Notes: a model not told the origin generated them from the sequence alone. 36,841 nucleotides of DNA from JBFWIW01 sp050253535 (GCA_050253535.1 JBFWIW010000026.1:1-36841); one strand, 5' to 3'; positions 7,511 to 15,321 are shown, counted from the stretch's first letter. Translations and numbers: made by a program.

Positions 7511-8242
7511 ATGAAACTTTCAGTCGGCGAAACAGCGAAGCTCTTTGATATAAGCGTTAGAACGCTGCACTATTACGACGAAATAGGGCTGTTGCCTCCG
7601 TCGGAGCTCTCCGACTCAGGCTACAGGTTCTATGCGGACGGAGAACTCGAAAAGCTGCAGCAGATACTCTTTTACCGCGAACTGGGTTTCCCTCTGTCAG
7701 AGATAAAAACCGCAATGTCCCGCCCGGACTATGACAGGACGAAGGCGCTTCAAAATCGCCGCGAGCTTCTTTTGTTAAAGCGCGCGCATATCGACGCAAT
7801 GCTGCGCCTTGTCGAAGAAACGATCGGAGGAAAGAAAATGGAAAAACCAAAAATTACGACGGCGGATTTCGACTCCGCCAAAGCAAAATACGCCGCTGAG
7901 GCAAAAGAGAGGTGGGGCATGACGGACGCATACCGTGAGAGCGGGAAAAAGCATGCCGCCTACGATGCCGCCAAGGAAGCCGAGATAGCCGAAAAAGCCG
8001 GGGAAATTTTCACCGCTTTCGCAGAAAGTATGGATAAGGCTCCCGCTGACATGATTGTGCAGGAGCTTGTCGCCAGATGGCAGGCGCATATTACGGAGTA
8101 TCACTACAAGTGCACAAAGGAGATACTGGCCTCGCTTGGTGAGATGTATGCTGCCGACGAACGGTTCATTTCAAATATTGACCGCTATGGAGACGGCACG
8201 GCAAAATTTATGAGTGAGGCGATAAGAGAATTCTGCGGATAA
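7511..8242 (+). CDS. MerR-family regulator with TipAS antibiotic-recognition domain
   Basis: A 243-residue TipA-like activator. Residues 1-70 are a MerR winged helix (SVGETAKLFDIS, RTLHYYDEIGLL, GYRFY). A helical dimerisation segment runs to about 108, and residues 110-243 form a TipAS domain (WGMTDAYRES near 135, then a helical bundle). TipAS domains bind thiopeptides and other bulky antibiotics; the ligand here is unknown. The ATG at 7511 follows GGTGAGG. The upstream operator has the MerR 19-bp spacer. An internal GGAGG and in-frame ATG at 7838 could yield the TipAS domain alone, as in Streptomyces tipA. No obvious target operon adjoins it; the AEC carrier downstream is past a terminator. 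Confidence 0.92.
   Translation: MKLSVGETAKLFDISVRTLHYYDEIGLLPPSELSDSGYRFYADGELEKLQQILFYRELGFPLSEIKTAMSRPDYDRTKALQNRRELLLLKRAHIDAMLRLVEETIGGKKMEKPKITTADFDSAKAKYAAEAKERWGMTDAYRESGKKHAAYDAAKEAEIAEKAGEIFTAFAESMDKAPADMIVQELVARWQAHITEYHYKCTKEILASLGEMYAADERFISNIDRYGDGTAKFMSEAIREFCG
7826..7840 (+). promoter_or_regulatory. Internal ribosome binding site and in-frame ATG for a TipAS-only product
   Basis: GGAGG at 7826-7830 is followed after 7 nt by ATG at 7838-7840, in frame with the regulator (codon 110). Translation from here would give 134 residues corresponding exactly to the TipAS ligand-binding domain without the DNA-binding part. Confidence 0.65.
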
Positions 8243-8257
8243 AGGCAATTAATGCCC

Positions 8258-8326
8258 AAAACGCCATTCCGGGCGCAGTCTGAGAATCTTTATGATTGTC
8301 AGTCAGCACCCGGAATGGCGTTTTTT
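8258..8326 (+). terminator. Rho-independent terminator with long loop
   Basis: AAAACGCCATTCCGGG (8258-8273) pairs perfectly with CCCGGAATGGCGTTTT (8309-8324) and is followed by further T. The 35-nt loop is unusually long. It ends the regulator message. Confidence 0.85.
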
Positions 8327-8359
8327 GTGAAAAATATATAACATTTTAAATGTAATGTG

Positions 8360-8389
8360 TTGGACATTGGGGGGAAGGTGTGCTAAAGT
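8360..8389 (+). promoter_or_regulatory. Candidate promoter for the AEC carrier
   Basis: TTGGAC (8360-8365), an 18-bp spacer and TAAAGT (8384-8389), 37 bp before the ATG. A moderate match only. Confidence 0.35.
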
Positions 8390-8425
8390 CTTTATGTACG
8401 TTTTTTCCACATTGGAGGCGGTCGG

Positions 8426-9370
8426 ATGGTAGTTCTCAACCTTGCGCTGGAGCTTTCAATATTCATTTTCCTGGGTATTATAATTGTGAAGGCAGGCATC
8501 GTGGAGCGCGATTTTCCAGGCAAGCTCTCTAAACTTGTAATGGATTTGATATTGCCGTGCATGATAATCAATACGCTCGGTAAACAGGAGAAGAGCGGCT
8601 CGTACGCACACCTTTTGGTCATAATCGCGATGGGGGCCTTTGTCATCTTCGCTCTTTCGGTCGTCGGGACCATAATATTCCGCGTCATGGGTAAGACAGA
8701 GATGGCGAGAAGCGTGCGTCTCTCCACCATATTCGGTAACTTCTCATTCGTGGGCATGCCGGTATCCGAGAGCCTTTACGGGGCAAGCGGGCTTTTTATT
8801 TTTACGGTTCTTACCCTGCCGTTCCGCCTGCTTTTTTATGGAATGCCTCCGTTCATTATGGACCCGAACAGAGGCGGGGATGAAAAACGCAGTTTGCGCG
8901 ATTGGGTAAGGCTCTTTCTTCCGCCGCCGGTTATTGCGATTATCATAGGCCTCACAATGTACATAACCGGTTTTCGTCTCGCCGGTATATTTGACAGTGC
9001 GGTGTCTTCCATTGCGTCTGCCTGTTTTCCGCTCGGTATGCTCATCTGCGGAATGACCATGGCGGACCTGAACATAAAAGAACTCTTCCGCACATGGGAG
9101 ATTTGGCTGCTCGTCATCTGCAAGAATTTTGTCGCTCCGGCCGTCACCCTTCTGATTATGCTTATAATGCCGATTGATGTGGAACTCAAAAAAGTGCTGG
9201 TAATATCGAGCGCGCTTCCGGCGCCGTCGCTCCTTGCCACCTTTGCTCTGAAATACTGCGGGCCCGGAGATACAAGCCGCAATTCATCAGCAGGTATATT
9301 TGCGAGCGTAATGGTCTCAATAGGGAGTATGCCGATGTGGGCGGCCATTATCGAAAATGTGATTAAATAA
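8426..9370 (+). CDS. AEC-family transporter (auxin efflux carrier/malate permease type)
   Basis: A 314-residue integral membrane protein with about ten hydrophobic helices and the AEC hallmarks: an N-terminal LGIIIVKAGIVERDFPGKLS segment, FGNFSFVGMPVSESLYG near residue 105, a charged cytoplasmic loop (DPNRGGDEKRS, about 150-160) between the two halves, and PLGMLICGMTMA near 205. Bacterial members carry dicarboxylates such as malate or other organic anions; this substrate is unknown. The ATG at 8426 is preceded by GGAGG. It lies after the regulator's terminator, so it is probably a separate unit. Confidence 0.87.
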   Translation: MVVLNLALELSIFIFLGIIIVKAGIVERDFPGKLSKLVMDLILPCMIINTLGKQEKSGSYAHLLVIIAMGAFVIFALSVVGTIIFRVMGKTEMARSVRLSTIFGNFSFVGMPVSESLYGASGLFIFTVLTLPFRLLFYGMPPFIMDPNRGGDEKRSLRDWVRLFLPPPVIAIIIGLTMYITGFRLAGIFDSAVSSIASACFPLGMLICGMTMADLNIKELFRTWEIWLLVICKNFVAPAVTLLIMLIMPIDVELKKVLVISSALPAPSLLATFALKYCGPGDTSRNSSAGIFASVMVSIGSMPMWAAIIENVIK

Positions 9371-9475
9371 CCGGAGAGCAGTAATTATAGGCCGCGGCGA
9401 TTATGCGCCACATGGCCGATTATCATATCTGTGGGATACGATAAAATTAAATTAAGAGAAAATTGGAATGATATC

Positions 9476-10255
9476 ATGAATGAGCTTTTGCGGATATGCC
9501 TCATCGTATGTCCGCTGATTTTTGCCGCCGGTTTCGTGGATTCAGTCGCGGGAGGCGGTGGGATAATATCCATAGCGGCTTATATGCTCGCCGGACTGCC
9601 GGCGCACATGGCTGTCGGAACAAATAAATCGGTCATGAGTTTCGGGACTGCGCTTGCAACCGTTAAATATCTAAAAAGCGGAAAAGTGATATTGAAGGTA
9701 GCGCTTTTAAGCGCGGTGGGATCTATAATAGGCGCGTATATTGGCTCGAGTTTTGCTCTCGTCATTTCGGAGAGGGCACTGAAGCTTATCCTGCTCACAG
9801 CGCTTCCGGCGGTTGCGGTTTTCCTCGCTCTGAAAAAGAATCTTGGTGAGGACAATACAAAGGCGCGGGATATGTCAAAGGCCGCTTACATCGGAGCAGC
9901 GTTTGGGATCGGCCTTGTCATCGGCGGGTATGACGGACTTATAGGCCCGGGTACGGGCACATTCCTTATCCTGGCTTTTTCCGGTTTTTTGGGGACGGAC
10001 CTCCTTACGTCGTCAGGCTGCGCAAAGGTATCGAACCTTGCGTCGAACATAACGTCGATGGTGATTTACATAATAGGCGGTAAGGTACTGTATGCGGTTG
10101 CACTGCCGGCTGTTATCTTTTGCATGGCGGGGAATTGGCTGGGCGCCAGATATGCTTTAAAAGGCGGGAGCCGCAGTGTCCGAAAAGTAATGTTCGTGGT
10201 TCTGGCCCTGCTTTTTGTGAAGATAATTCTGGAGCTCTGCGGTGTCGGTATGTAA
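9476..10255 (+). CDS. TauE/SafE-family (TSUP) anion permease
   Basis: A 259-residue membrane protein of the TSUP family, typically exporters or importers of sulfonates, sulfite or other small anions. It contains the two internally repeated motifs, GFVDSVAGGGG (about residues 19-29) and SSGCAKVSNLASN (about 180-192), in a pattern of about eight helices. I place the start at ATG 9476 (MNELLR), just before the first helix. An in-frame GTG at 9431 would add 15 polar residues with no family similarity. The ribosome site before either start is weak (GGAA). It follows the AEC gene by 105 bp, and a shared substrate class is possible but unproven. Confidence 0.87.
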   Translation: MNELLRICLIVCPLIFAAGFVDSVAGGGGIISIAAYMLAGLPAHMAVGTNKSVMSFGTALATVKYLKSGKVILKVALLSAVGSIIGAYIGSSFALVISERALKLILLTALPAVAVFLALKKNLGEDNTKARDMSKAAYIGAAFGIGLVIGGYDGLIGPGTGTFLILAFSGFLGTDLLTSSGCAKVSNLASNITSMVIYIIGGKVLYAVALPAVIFCMAGNWLGARYALKGGSRSVRKVMFVVLALLFVKIILELCGVGM

Positions 10256-10277
10256 CGCCGGGGTTATATAGAAAAAT

Positions 10278-10336
10278 AAAAAGACGTAAATCAGGTGTGC
10301 CTGCAAGCGCACGATTTACGTCTTTCTATATTTTTT
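10278..10336. terminator. Bidirectional terminator between TSUP and chorismate mutase genes
   Basis: AAAGACGTAAATC (10280-10292) pairs with GATTTACGTCTTT (10313-10325), with an inner GTGTGC/GCGCAC extension. T-rich tails lie on both strands (TTTTTT near 10331 on plus, TTTTTATTTTTC on minus), serving the convergent genes on either side. Confidence 0.85.
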
Positions 10337-10364
10337 GTTTTATCGCGTTTTCTAAGCGTGTATA

Positions 10365-10634
10365 TTACAGCCCGCGCTTTTGCTCCTGATAGTTGCGGCT
10401 GATCTCCAAAAGTTTTTCAAACAATTCGAGAGCACAGGGCACGTATTCCGAAGGGACGGAGGAGATGGCGCGGCGTAAAATATCCGCCTCGCGATCGGTA
10501 TCCGGCGTACTTATGTTCTCCGCTGCCTTAATCTCAGCTATCTCGGAGACAGCGTTCATCCGCAAGGTGAAAAGGCGCAGTATCTGAGCGTCTATGTCGT
10601 CAACCATCTTTCTTACATCCGTAAGGTCTTTCAT
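10365..10634 (-). CDS. Chorismate mutase, AroQ type
   Basis: An 89-residue single-domain chorismate mutase (chorismate to prephenate, phenylalanine/tyrosine pathway). It follows the AroQ helical pattern: VRKMVDDIDAQILRLFTLRM, then AEIKAAEN, then DREADILRR, with the expected Arg (R25), Lys (K36), Asp-Arg-Glu and C-terminal Gln positions. The length equals that of a free-standing AroQ domain. The ATG at 10634 follows AGGAG by 9 nt. No other aromatic pathway gene is nearby. The gap of about 110 bp to the next upstream gene shows no clear terminator, so it may share a transcript with it. Confidence 0.85.
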   Translation of the reverse strand: MKDLTDVRKMVDDIDAQILRLFTLRMNAVSEIAEIKAAENISTPDTDREADILRRAISSVPSEYVPCALELFEKLLEISRNYQEQKRGL

Positions 10635-10747
10635 AAGTCAAGACTCCTTTCGCTAAAAAACATACACAAAATAGAATACCGGCAGAAGATATTGGTGCTG
10701 TCCGTATTAAAGAAGGCCGGGCACGGAAAAATCAAAGGTGTGCACAC

Positions 10748-11446
10748 TCAGCCTCCGGCCTGAAGCATGTCCGCGGCAGCCCTGCGGTTAATACATTTAA
10801 GAATGGGGCAGAGGCGGCAGTTCTCAAAGTTTGTTTCACTTGAAAAACCTATGCCGCTGACAGACTTTGAAGGGAGCATGAGCATGCTCTCCGTGAGTGT
10901 GACACCGGCTGTTCGCGCGACTGTTTCTTCGCCGAAAATTGCAAAAAGCTCTTTCTGACCGGTAAGGGGCCATTCTTTTATTGAGCCCGGATTCATGCTC
11001 GAATAGCCTCTTTTAAGTCCGTAAGTCTCCTTTATGTGAGTGCGGAAAGCAGAGGTCATGCGGATCAGGCAGATTTTTTTTATCTCGTCCGCCAAATACT
11101 CGAAAAGAAGGTCGCCCTTATAATTAAGAGACCACTCTTCGAGCTCGGTGCCGCATGTCGCAACATAGGGGAACACCCGGTTTATCGTATCAAAGTTTTT
11201 GCGCATAAGCGGAGAAACAATGGTAACGCCCGCTATCGTGACATAATTTTCACCTCTGGCTTCTATGGGCAGTACGCCGAATATGACCTTAGGGACGGCG
11301 GCTTTCTCAGCCCTTTCCATCATTTCTGTGATCTCTTCCTCCAGCTCCTCTCCGTACTCGCTTAGGAGTTTTTTCCGCTCCGCATGGGTGAGCAGGGAGT
11401 CTTCAAGCGTACCTATATAGAATTTATCGTTTCGGCTAAGCTGCAT
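10748..11446 (-). CDS. Stand-alone vitamin B12-dependent methionine synthase activation-domain protein
   Basis: A 232-residue protein matching the C-terminal activation domain of methionine synthase MetH, which binds S-adenosylmethionine and remethylates oxidised cob(II)alamin. Family blocks visible are a central YLADEIKK region (about 117-124), SMNPGSIKEWPLTGQ (150-164, at the MetH SAM-binding loop) and GVTLTESMLMLPSKSVSGIGF (181-201). It adds a cysteine cluster C210, C213, C218 at the C-terminus, possibly an iron-sulfur or metal site. The ATG at 11446 follows GGGTGG. Related free-standing proteins accompany short or split methionine synthases in anaerobes. Here the methyltransferase and the corrinoid reactivation ATPase are encoded at 23469-26230. 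Confidence 0.85.
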   Translation of the reverse strand: MQLSRNDKFYIGTLEDSLLTHAERKKLLSEYGEELEEEITEMMERAEKAAVPKVIFGVLPIEARGENYVTIAGVTIVSPLMRKNFDTINRVFPYVATCGTELEEWSLNYKGDLLFEYLADEIKKICLIRMTSAFRTHIKETYGLKRGYSSMNPGSIKEWPLTGQKELFAIFGEETVARTAGVTLTESMLMLPSKSVSGIGFSSETNFENCRLCPILKCINRRAAADMLQAGG

Positions 11447-11535
11447 AAAACCACCCTTTTGCAGTTTTGTGAGTCATATAATTATACTGCGGATGGTATG
11501 TTAAGTGCAAGCAATTTGGATTTGAAATATAGGTG

Positions 11536-11564
11536 TTGATAAAATCACAAAAATGTAGTAAAAT
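11536..11564 (+). promoter_or_regulatory. Promoter of the SRP RNA gene
   Basis: TTGATA (11536-11541), a 17-bp spacer and TAAAAT (11559-11564). The predicted start point, about 11571-11573, falls just before the first recognisable SRP RNA base. Confidence 0.75.
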
Positions 11565-11579
11565 ATCATAGTCTTACTC

Positions 11580-11850
11580 GGTGCTGCGGCGCGGAGCAAG
11601 GCCGCACTAGTCGGGGAGTCAGCGGTGCCCTTTTCCTGCAATCCGCTACAGCAGGGATGAATCCCGGCCCCCGGATATGTGATGTGTCGTCTGCCTGCGG
11701 CCTATGGCGTTGATGAGTCGGCCTCGCGCAACGGAAGTCTGCGAACCATGTCAGGCGGGGAACCGAGCAGCATTAAACGGAACCTTTCGTGTGCCGTGAG
11801 AAAGCCGGTTTTGAGCCGGATTCCGCAGTTACGGGCATATCACATTTTTC
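11580..11850 (+). ncRNA. ffs: Signal recognition particle RNA, large (Bacillus/Clostridium) type
   Basis: The S-domain core is unmistakable: GAACCATGTCAGG, then stem CGG/CCG capped by a GGAA tetraloop (11759-11762), then AGCAGCATTAA and CCTTTCGTGTGCCG. The 5' part carries an Alu-type domain (GGTGCTGCGGCGCGG, GTCAGCGGTGCCC, CTGCAATCCGC). A long helix joins ATGTGATGTG in the 5' half to CATATCACAT in the 3' half, with CTGCGG/CCGCAG above it. The 3' end is placed at the T run 11845-11849; both ends are approximate. Its place directly upstream of dnaX matches Firmicutes. Confidence 0.92.
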
Positions 11851-11875
11851 AAAGGCCGGTGTGCGGCCTTTCTCT
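11851..11875 (+). terminator. Hairpin after the SRP RNA
   Basis: AAAGGCCG (11851-11858), loop GTGTG, CGGCCTTT (11864-11871), followed by CTCT. It probably ends or processes the SRP RNA and may allow some read-through into dnaX. Confidence 0.55.
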
Positions 11876-11951
11876 GCGCCGCCTTTTCAAAAAGTGTACA
11901 TGCCGGATGATTGTCCGGACTATTTCCAGCCAGGAATTTGGAGGCGCTTTG

Positions 11952-13607
11952 ATGTACCAGGCATTATACAGAAAATGGCGCCCCCGCAGTTTTGACGATG
12001 TGGTGGGGCAGGAGCATATTACAGAGACACTCAAGCGCCAGATTGTTTCGGGCAGGCTCTCCCATGCGTACCTCTTTGTCGGTACGAGGGGGACGGGAAA
12101 AACGTCCTGCGCCAAGATTTTGGCAAAGGTGGCAAACTGCGAAAACCCCGTCGGCGGGAACCCGTGCAACAAGTGCCCGTCGTGCCGCGGTATAGACAGC
12201 GGCGCGATCCTCGACGTTGAGGAACTGGACGCCGCGTCGAATAACGGTGTGGAGAATATACGCACTATCCGGGAAGAGGCAGTGTATACGCCGGCCTCCG
12301 TGAGAAAGCGCGTGTACATCATAGACGAAGTGCATATGCTCTCGACTCCGGCATTCAACGCTTTATTAAAAATACTGGAGGAGCCTCCGGAACACCTTAT
12401 ATTCATCCTCGCGACGACAGAGATACAAAAAGTACCGGCAACGATACTCTCACGCTGTCAGCGCTTCTCGTTTAAACGTCTGACACCGCCGCAGATAGCA
12501 AAGCGGCTCGCCTATGTTTCGGAGCAGGAGGGAATTGACCTAGCGGCTGACGCGGCGCAGCTTCTCTCGCGCCTTGCAGACGGATCGATGCGAGACGCGC
12601 TGTCGCTTCTGGATCAGTGCCATTCGGAAGATACGGTGGATACAGGTAGAGTCCTCTCGGCCATCGGCCTCGCGGGTTCGGGTGAAACGGCAAGTCTTTT
12701 CTCCGCCGTGGCGCGCGGGGACACGGCGGCAGTGCTGCAAGGATTTGACAGGCTCTATTTCGGCGGCAAGGATCCCGACAGCGTTCTGCGCGAACTCCTC
12801 GCCCTGGAGAGGGATATACTTATAAACGAGGTGGCTCCGTCGGGAGGAGAAGGGCTCAAAAGCGGCTCTTTCGACGCCGGGACACTCAGGGAATTTTCGT
12901 CGGCGCGGTCCCCGGAGAGAGTTCTCTCCGATATAAACGCCATGCAGTCAGCGCTCTCGGAAATGACGCTTGGAACAGAACGGCGGATTACGGCCGAGAT
13001 GTGCCTGATACGCATGTGTGAGGAAAGGCTTTCTCCGGATATAGACGCACTGCGTTCACGGGTAGCGAAGCTGGAAGAAGCGGTGCGAAACGCTCCGGCG
13101 GCGGCCACGCGCCCTCTGGTAAACGGGAAGGAGCCGGCAGGACCGCAGACAAAAGAAGCAGTCCCTGTGTATACGCCGGACACCACGCCCGAGGAGGTCG
13201 TGCCCGAGGAGACCTCTGACTTTGTACCCCGGGAGAATGTGCCCGCTTCGGAAAACCAAGAGAAAGCGGATGAACCGGAAATGCAGGCGGGAAATTTCAG
13301 CGCCGCGTGGCAGTCCGTTCTTGACATGGTCAAGGATAAGATTGACATTCCCGTCTATATGTTTTTGTCCGATACGATGCACTCGGAGCCGTCCCTTGTG
13401 GGCGGGAAGCTTGCGATCGGCACTAAGAGCGAGATAGCGCGCAGCATGTTAGACCAGACCGGAATCAAACTGCTGATAAAAGAGGCGGCGGAAAAGGTTC
13501 TGAGCCATCCGGTGACGGTTTTCGTCACAGAGTTTTGCGATAATAAGACGGCAAACGAAGATAAACTCGACGCGCTGAGGCGCTTCGGAAACATAAAATT
13601 CGAATAA
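11952..13607 (+). CDS. dnaX: DNA polymerase III subunit gamma/tau
   Basis: A 551-residue clamp-loader ATPase subunit that loads the sliding clamp at replication forks. It has Walker A GTRGTGKT (44-51), zinc cysteines C63, C72, C75 and C78, Walker B IIDEVHML (D125-E126), sensor 1 ILATTE (152-157), and the SRC arginine-finger motif (167-169). A variable acidic linker (about 375-440) leads to a C-terminal tau-like domain. The ATG at 11952 follows GGAGG by 7 nt. The open frame extends upstream to 11679 through the SRP RNA gene, which rules that extension out. I saw no programmed frameshift site of the A-AAA-AAG type. It is the first gene of dnaX-ybaB-ogt. Confidence 0.96.
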   Translation: MYQALYRKWRPRSFDDVVGQEHITETLKRQIVSGRLSHAYLFVGTRGTGKTSCAKILAKVANCENPVGGNPCNKCPSCRGIDSGAILDVEELDAASNNGVENIRTIREEAVYTPASVRKRVYIIDEVHMLSTPAFNALLKILEEPPEHLIFILATTEIQKVPATILSRCQRFSFKRLTPPQIAKRLAYVSEQEGIDLAADAAQLLSRLADGSMRDALSLLDQCHSEDTVDTGRVLSAIGLAGSGETASLFSAVARGDTAAVLQGFDRLYFGGKDPDSVLRELLALERDILINEVAPSGGEGLKSGSFDAGTLREFSSARSPERVLSDINAMQSALSEMTLGTERRITAEMCLIRMCEERLSPDIDALRSRVAKLEEAVRNAPAAATRPLVNGKEPAGPQTKEAVPVYTPDTTPEEVVPEETSDFVPRENVPASENQEKADEPEMQAGNFSAAWQSVLDMVKDKIDIPVYMFLSDTMHSEPSLVGGKLAIGTKSEIARSMLDQTGIKLLIKEAAEKVLSHPVTVFVTEFCDNKTANEDKLDALRRFGNIKFE

Positions 13608-13619
13608 GGAGAGATTACA

Positions 13620-13970
13620 GTGGCAAAAGGCGGATATCGCGGCGGCGGCTTCGGCGGCAGTGGCGGCGGAATGAACATGAACATGATAAAGCAGGCGCAG
13701 AAGATGCAGCAGGACATGCTGAAAATGCAGGCTGAGATGGAAGAGAAGGAGTACACGGCTACGGCGGGCGGCGGGATAGTGACGGCCACTGTGACAGGCA
13801 AGAGAGTACTTAAGTCTCTTGTTATATCTCCGGAGGCGGTCGACCCGGAAGACGTCGAAATGCTGGAAGATACGATTATCGCGGCAGTGAACGCCGCGCT
13901 GTCCAGCGCAGAGGCATCCGCGAACGAGGGAATGTCCAAGCTTACGGGCGGACTGAATCTCGGGTTTTAA
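13620..13970 (+). CDS. YbaB/EbfC nucleoid-associated protein
   Basis: A 116-residue DNA-binding protein of the YbaB/EbfC family, a small dimer that coats DNA. It has a Gly-rich N-terminus (residues 4-18), then the family core MIKQAQKMQQDMLKMQAEM and GGGIVTATVTGKR, with SPEAVDPEDVEMLEDTIIAAVNAA toward the C-terminus. The start is GTG at 13620 after AAGGAGAG, 12 bp downstream of dnaX, so it is co-transcribed. In many Firmicutes recR comes next; here an alkyltransferase gene does. Confidence 0.92.
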   Translation: MAKGGYRGGGFGGSGGGMNMNMIKQAQKMQQDMLKMQAEMEEKEYTATAGGGIVTATVTGKRVLKSLVISPEAVDPEDVEMLEDTIIAAVNAALSSAEASANEGMSKLTGGLNLGF

Positions 13971-13985
13971 GGGCATCGGATTAAA

Positions 13986-14450
13986 TTGAAATATTATTTC
14001 TGCTATGAGACTCCGGTAGGGCCGATAACCATAGGCGCGGATGATGAGGCGATAACCGACCTGCACTTCGGCATGAATGAGGGAGACCAACTTTGGGAAA
14101 CTGAGCTCATTAAGACCGCTCACGAAGAATTGCAGGCGTATTTTAATGGGAAACTGCGGACGTTTGACCTGCCGATCAAGTATTCGGGCACCCCTTTCCA
14201 AAGAGCCGTATGGGAGGCGCTTATGCGCATACCTTTCGGAGAGACGCGGTCCTATGCGGAGACCGCATGGATGGCCGGCAGCCTCCGCGGAGCGCGCGCG
14301 GTCGGCATGGCGGTGCACAATAACCCTGCAGCGATAATTATTCCGTGCCACCGCGTGATCTATGCGGGCGGAAAAATAGGCGGTTTCGGTTCGGATATCG
14401 GGATAAAAAGAAAGCTCCTCTCAATTGAGGGAGCAAAAATAAAAGATTGA
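13986..14450 (+). CDS. ogt: Methylated-DNA--[protein]-cysteine S-methyltransferase
   Basis: A 154-residue suicide DNA repair protein that takes the alkyl group from O6-alkylguanine onto its own cysteine. The active-site motif IIPCHRVI carries C121. The helix-turn-helix core (TPFQRAVWEAL, IPFGETRSYAETA, RGARAVGMAVHNNP) and the C-terminal GIKRKLLSIEGA are standard. The start is a TTG at 13986, 15 bp after ybaB, with a weak GGA ribosome site, so translation may depend on the upstream genes. Length is normal for Ogt-type enzymes without an Ada regulatory domain. Confidence 0.93.
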   Translation: MKYYFCYETPVGPITIGADDEAITDLHFGMNEGDQLWETELIKTAHEELQAYFNGKLRTFDLPIKYSGTPFQRAVWEALMRIPFGETRSYAETAWMAGSLRGARAVGMAVHNNPAAIIIPCHRVIYAGGKIGGFGSDIGIKRKLLSIEGAKIKD

Positions 14451-14461
14451 TAACAGATAGA

Positions 14462-14492
14462 AAAGGACCGGCCGTTAGGCCGGTCCTTTAAT
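14462..14492. terminator. Bidirectional hairpin between ogt and the collagen-like gene
   Basis: AAAGGACCGGCC (14462-14473), loop GTTA, GGCCGGTCCTTT (14478-14489). The minus-strand tail is TTTTCTATC. The stem core is the same as in the hairpin at 15346-15370 on the other side of the collagen-like gene. Confidence 0.75.
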
Positions 14493-14509
14493 CATGTCGA
14501 AAAACAGCC

Positions 14510-15259
14510 TTATAGCTGAAAGGCAGATTGAATCTTGGTCGGCGGAGCGCTTTCCGCGCTATCGCTGCTGTTTGCCGCTTTCTTTTCCTCGGCATCTGCC
14601 GTTTCTTGCGGGGCAATACCGGTTATATGCGTCACCGGTATAAAAGCCGGGTTGTTGCCAAATTCATCGGCCTGCACGATCAATCCGTATTTATTTAAAT
14701 AGATCAAATCCGTGCTGCGGACATTTGAGCCGATATTGAAGAGTACTACTCCGGATAATGTGGATACATACTCATAAATTGCCGTAACGATATTCGTATC
14801 GCAGCCGGGCGGGAAGTCCGGTTTGGGGAGATACGTGATGGCCGGATTGTATACCGCAGTGTCGGTTTCGAATTGCAGAGCCGCTATGGCACTGAGCGGA
14901 AAAGCCACAGAGCCGCCGCCATTCAGGAGGAACAGCCCGGCGTAAGTCCCTTCCGATGACTGGTAAACTTGATACGGTATCCCGGAAATCCACCATGGGC
15001 TAATTCCCGGCAGAAAAACATACAGGGTCAATCCCGGATATAAATCAATCAGCTGCTCAAGCAGATGGGCGAGCTGTGCGTAAACAAAGCACTCAGCAGT
15101 GTTGTTCAGGCTTCCCGGCAATCCACGCGGTCCCGGAGGGCCGGCAATGCCGATCGGACCGCGCGGCCCCTGAGGCCCCGGCGGGCCCGGCGGACATGGT
15201 GGCCATGGCGGTCGTGGGAAGCCGTCAGGAGTCTGAGGTGAATTTAATGATGTTGCCAT
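14510..15259 (-). CDS. Collagen-like protein, exosporium/spore-surface type
   Basis: A 249-residue protein. Residues 13-24 are proline-rich (GFPRPPWPPCPP), residues 25-49 hold eight collagen Gly-X-Y triplets, and about 200 residues of non-collagen domain follow. It ends in an Ala/Ser/Glu-rich tail. The layout resembles BclA-type exosporium proteins, where the short collagen stalk trimerises and the C-terminal domain forms the outer head. There is no signal peptide, as is usual for proteins deposited on the forespore. The ATG at 15259 follows GGAGG by 7 nt; the frame is open to 15316, but that part covers the promoter region. A sigma-K-like promoter lies upstream. The head domain matches no family I recognise. 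Confidence 0.75.
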   Translation of the reverse strand: MATSLNSPQTPDGFPRPPWPPCPPGPPGPQGPRGPIGIAGPPGPRGLPGSLNNTAECFVYAQLAHLLEQLIDLYPGLTLYVFLPGISPWWISGIPYQVYQSSEGTYAGLFLLNGGGSVAFPLSAIAALQFETDTAVYNPAITYLPKPDFPPGCDTNIVTAIYEYVSTLSGVVLFNIGSNVRSTDLIYLNKYGLIVQADEFGNNPAFIPVTHITGIAPQETADAEEKKAANSSDSAESAPPTKIQSAFQL

Positions 15260-15273
15260 ATAATGACCTCCAT

Positions 15274-15292
15274 ATAGCAAGAATCTTGCTAT
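15274..15292. repeat. Perfect inverted repeat before the collagen-like gene's ribosome site
   Basis: ATAGCAAGA - A - TCTTGCTAT, a 9-bp arm with a one-base centre, just upstream of the GGAGG. It could be an operator or, in the transcript, a 5' stem-loop. Confidence 0.7.
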
Positions 15293-15294
15293 TG

Positions 15295-15321
15295 TATTAT
15301 ATGAAGATACTTTCATATGGT
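15295..15321 (-). promoter_or_regulatory. Sigma-K-like promoter of the collagen-like gene
   Basis: On the minus strand an AC (15321-15320) is followed after 16 nt by CATATAATA (15303-15295). This fits the mother-cell sigma-K consensus AC - 16/17 nt - CATAnnnTA. Confidence 0.55.

Noticed and set aside
11679..11951. 91-codon N-terminal extension of dnaX
   Set aside because: It overlaps the SRP RNA gene, has no DnaX similarity, and the ATG at 11952 has a proper GGAGG and the conserved MYQALYRKWRP start.
11952..13607. Programmed frameshift in dnaX making a short gamma form
   Set aside because: No A-AAA-AAG-type slippery site with a downstream hairpin was found between the ATPase and tau parts.
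13449..14351. 300-codon open frame on the minus strand across dnaX, ybaB and ogt
   Set aside because: It is antisense to three well-supported genes and its composition (His/Arg/Tyr-rich) is typical of a shadow frame.
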